NCBI GenBank assembly: GCA_002325605.1
Contig: DCSM01000145.1
Coordinates: 15,264 to 22,203 of the forward strand
Length of the DNA: 6,940 bases
From: Chloroflexaceae bacterium UBA1466
GTDB lineage: Bacteria > Chloroflexota > Chloroflexia > Chloroflexales > Chloroflexaceae
Direction: 5' to 3'
The position numbers and the translations under genes are program-made. The notes below the pieces were generated by a model, which saw only the letters and a list, made by a program, of their open reading frames with translations, was not told the origin of the DNA and ran no database searches. Every line of letters begins with the position of its first letter. The stretch's first letter is position 1. Positions 5,737 to 6,940 of the stretch are shown here, in pieces.

Positions 5737-6940
5737 ATGGAATACACCCTTGCTGATTTAATAGATGCTCCGCAACTTCAGGAACTTATGGATGATTTCT
5801 TCACTGTAACCACCACGCCAACCGCAATTTTGGATGTTGATGGCACAATTTTAACCGCTAGTGGCTGGCAAGATATTTGCACCAGATTTCATCGTGTCTG
5901 CCCAAGAAGCGAAGCCCGTTGTCACCAAAGTGATGCTTTTATTACTAAGAACTTAGGAAAAGGTGAAAAGTATGTCGCTTATGAATGTGCGAATGGTTTA
6001 GTTGATATCGCCCACCCAATTATCATTGAAGGAAACCATTTAGGAAATGTTTTTACGGGCCAGTTTATCTATAAAAAACCGCAACTAGAGCGTTTTCAAC
6101 AGCAAGCTCAAGAATTTGGGTTTGATGAAACCGCTTATTTACAAGCTTTAGCCCAAGTTCCAATCATTCCCCGCGAAAAAATTGAACCAACTTTGCACTA
6201 CTTAGCTCTTTTCACCCAAGTTTTGGCCAATGTAGGGCTTGAACGCCTAAAAATGTTCAGGATGCAAGAAACCTTACGCGAAAATGAGGAGCGGTTTCGG
6301 GCCATTGCCGATTACACCTACGATTGGGAAAGCTGGCTGGGCCCCGATAAGAGTGTGCAATGGATCAATCCCGCCGTTGAACGGCTCACGGGCTACTCCG
6401 TCGCCGAATGTTTGGCCATGGCCGATTACCCCCTTCCCTTAATCTATCCCGCTGACCAGCAGCAAGTTATTACAAAGCTCTACGAAGCGTTTGAGGGTTT
6501 GGCCGGCAGCGAAATAAATTTTCGCATCCAGCATAAAAGGGGGAGGGTTTTGTGGGCCCAGCTGTCTTGGCAACCAATTTATAATGGGCAAGGGGAATCT
6601 TTGGGTTGTCGGCTCAGTATTCATGATATTGATGCCCGCAAGCAAGCCGAAGAAGAGCGGGAGATCCTCCAAGTTAAAGTGATCGAGGTTCAGCGCAAGA
6701 CTTTGCGGGAGATCGGAACTCCCCTTCTTCCTTTAGCTGAAGGAGTGGTTGCAATGCCCCTTATTGGAACGTTTGATGCCGAACGGGCCCAGCAGATGAT
6801 GGAAGCTTTATTGGAGGGGGTTGCGAATCACCAAGCAAAGCTGGCCATTTTGGATTTTACGGGGGTTCTCGGCTTGGATAGTCAAACCGCCAATAACATC
6901 CTTCAGGCGGTGCAAGCGGTGCGCTTACTTGGGGCCCAAG
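5737..6940 (+). CDS. PocR-PAS-STAS sensor, RsbR-like (3' end outside window)
   Basis: 401 codons are visible and the frame is open at the right edge. Residues about 10-168 form a PocR sensory domain: TAILDVDGTIL, GWQDICTRFHRVCPRSEARCHQSD, YECANGLVDIAHPI and GNVFTGQF, with Cys48, 55, 62 and 84. PocR domains are thought to bind small molecules (1,2-propanediol in the founding regulator). A short helical linker (ENEERFRAIAD) leads to a PAS domain (about 183-306: WINPAVERLTGYS, DIDARKQAEEE), then a linker helix and a STAS domain from about 320 (REIGTPLLPLAEGVVAMPLIGTFDAERA, LDFTGVLGLDSQTANN, AVRLLGAQ). That STAS pattern is the RsbR stressosome kind, so the protein should pass a cytosolic signal to an RsbS/RsbT-like partner. 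The usual phospho-Thr sites appear as Ala348 and Ser382. No membrane segment is seen. The start ATG is the first in frame after the hairpin, with only a weak AGAAAG (5723-5728) as ribosome site. GC rises from about 41 % in the PocR part to about 53 % in the PAS part. Confidence 0.9.
   Translation, partial: MEYTLADLIDAPQLQELMDDFFTVTTTPTAILDVDGTILTASGWQDICTRFHRVCPRSEARCHQSDAFITKNLGKGEKYVAYECANGLVDIAHPIIIEGNHLGNVFTGQFIYKKPQLERFQQQAQEFGFDETAYLQALAQVPIIPREKIEPTLHYLALFTQVLANVGLERLKMFRMQETLRENEERFRAIADYTYDWESWLGPDKSVQWINPAVERLTGYSVAECLAMADYPLPLIYPADQQQVITKLYEAFEGLAGSEINFRIQHKRGRVLWAQLSWQPIYNGQGESLGCRLSIHDIDARKQAEEEREILQVKVIEVQRKTLREIGTPLLPLAEGVVAMPLIGTFDAERAQQMMEALLEGVANHQAKLAILDFTGVLGLDSQTANNILQAVQAVRLLGAQ

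Noticed and set aside
6439..6672. 77-codon open frame on the minus strand opposite the PAS domain
   Set aside because: The + strand here encodes an unbroken PAS domain; the minus frame has no family features.

Overview
The window reads as a piece of a free-living bacterial chromosome, most likely from Chloroflexota (possibly class Chloroflexia). The grounds are protein style rather than a search: a Thr/Pro-rich linker of the TPTNTPTETPT kind joined to an Ig-like plus lectin-like module, several lipoproteins with low-complexity Pro/Ser/Thr stalks, and a PocR-PAS-STAS signalling protein. Overall GC looks close to 50 %. Everything I can support as a gene is on the + strand. No rRNA, tRNA, CRISPR array, transposase or phage gene is visible.

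Layout. (1) 1-1109 is the 3' end of a large exported protein: Thr/Pro linker, an Ig-like beta domain, then a concanavalin-A-like domain. (2) 1148-3676 is an 842-residue lipoprotein that I read as two seven-bladed FG-GAP/VCBS beta-propellers joined by a 4 x 7-residue VATPAKP-type linker. (3) 3700-4977 is a lipoprotein with a TIM-barrel, glycoside-hydrolase-like body containing a GYLVKDEP motif. (4) 5042-5638 is a small lipoprotein of unknown function with a single DxNDDG calcium-loop motif. These four are closely spaced (38, 23 and 64 bases apart), so a single transcript is plausible. All three complete proteins carry a lipobox, and the first is built like an exported protein, so the group looks like a cell-surface set, perhaps for recognising and cutting a polysaccharide. 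That role is inference.

(5) 5639-5736 is a 98-base spacer with two 33-base direct repeats. The second forms a good hairpin followed by a T-rich stretch and probably ends the lipoprotein transcript. (6) 5737-6940 is a sensor gene, open at the 3' edge of the window: a PocR ligand-sensing domain, a PAS domain and an RsbR-type STAS domain. It would feed into a stressosome-like or partner-switching pathway. In the STAS part the two positions that are phosphorylated Thr in Bacillus RsbR appear to be Ala and Ser, and GC content steps up sharply between the PocR and PAS parts.

No clearly new system is proven here. The best candidates for a second look are the twin-propeller lipoprotein with its surface-protein neighbours, the unusual PocR-PAS-STAS sensor, and the paired hairpin repeat between them.
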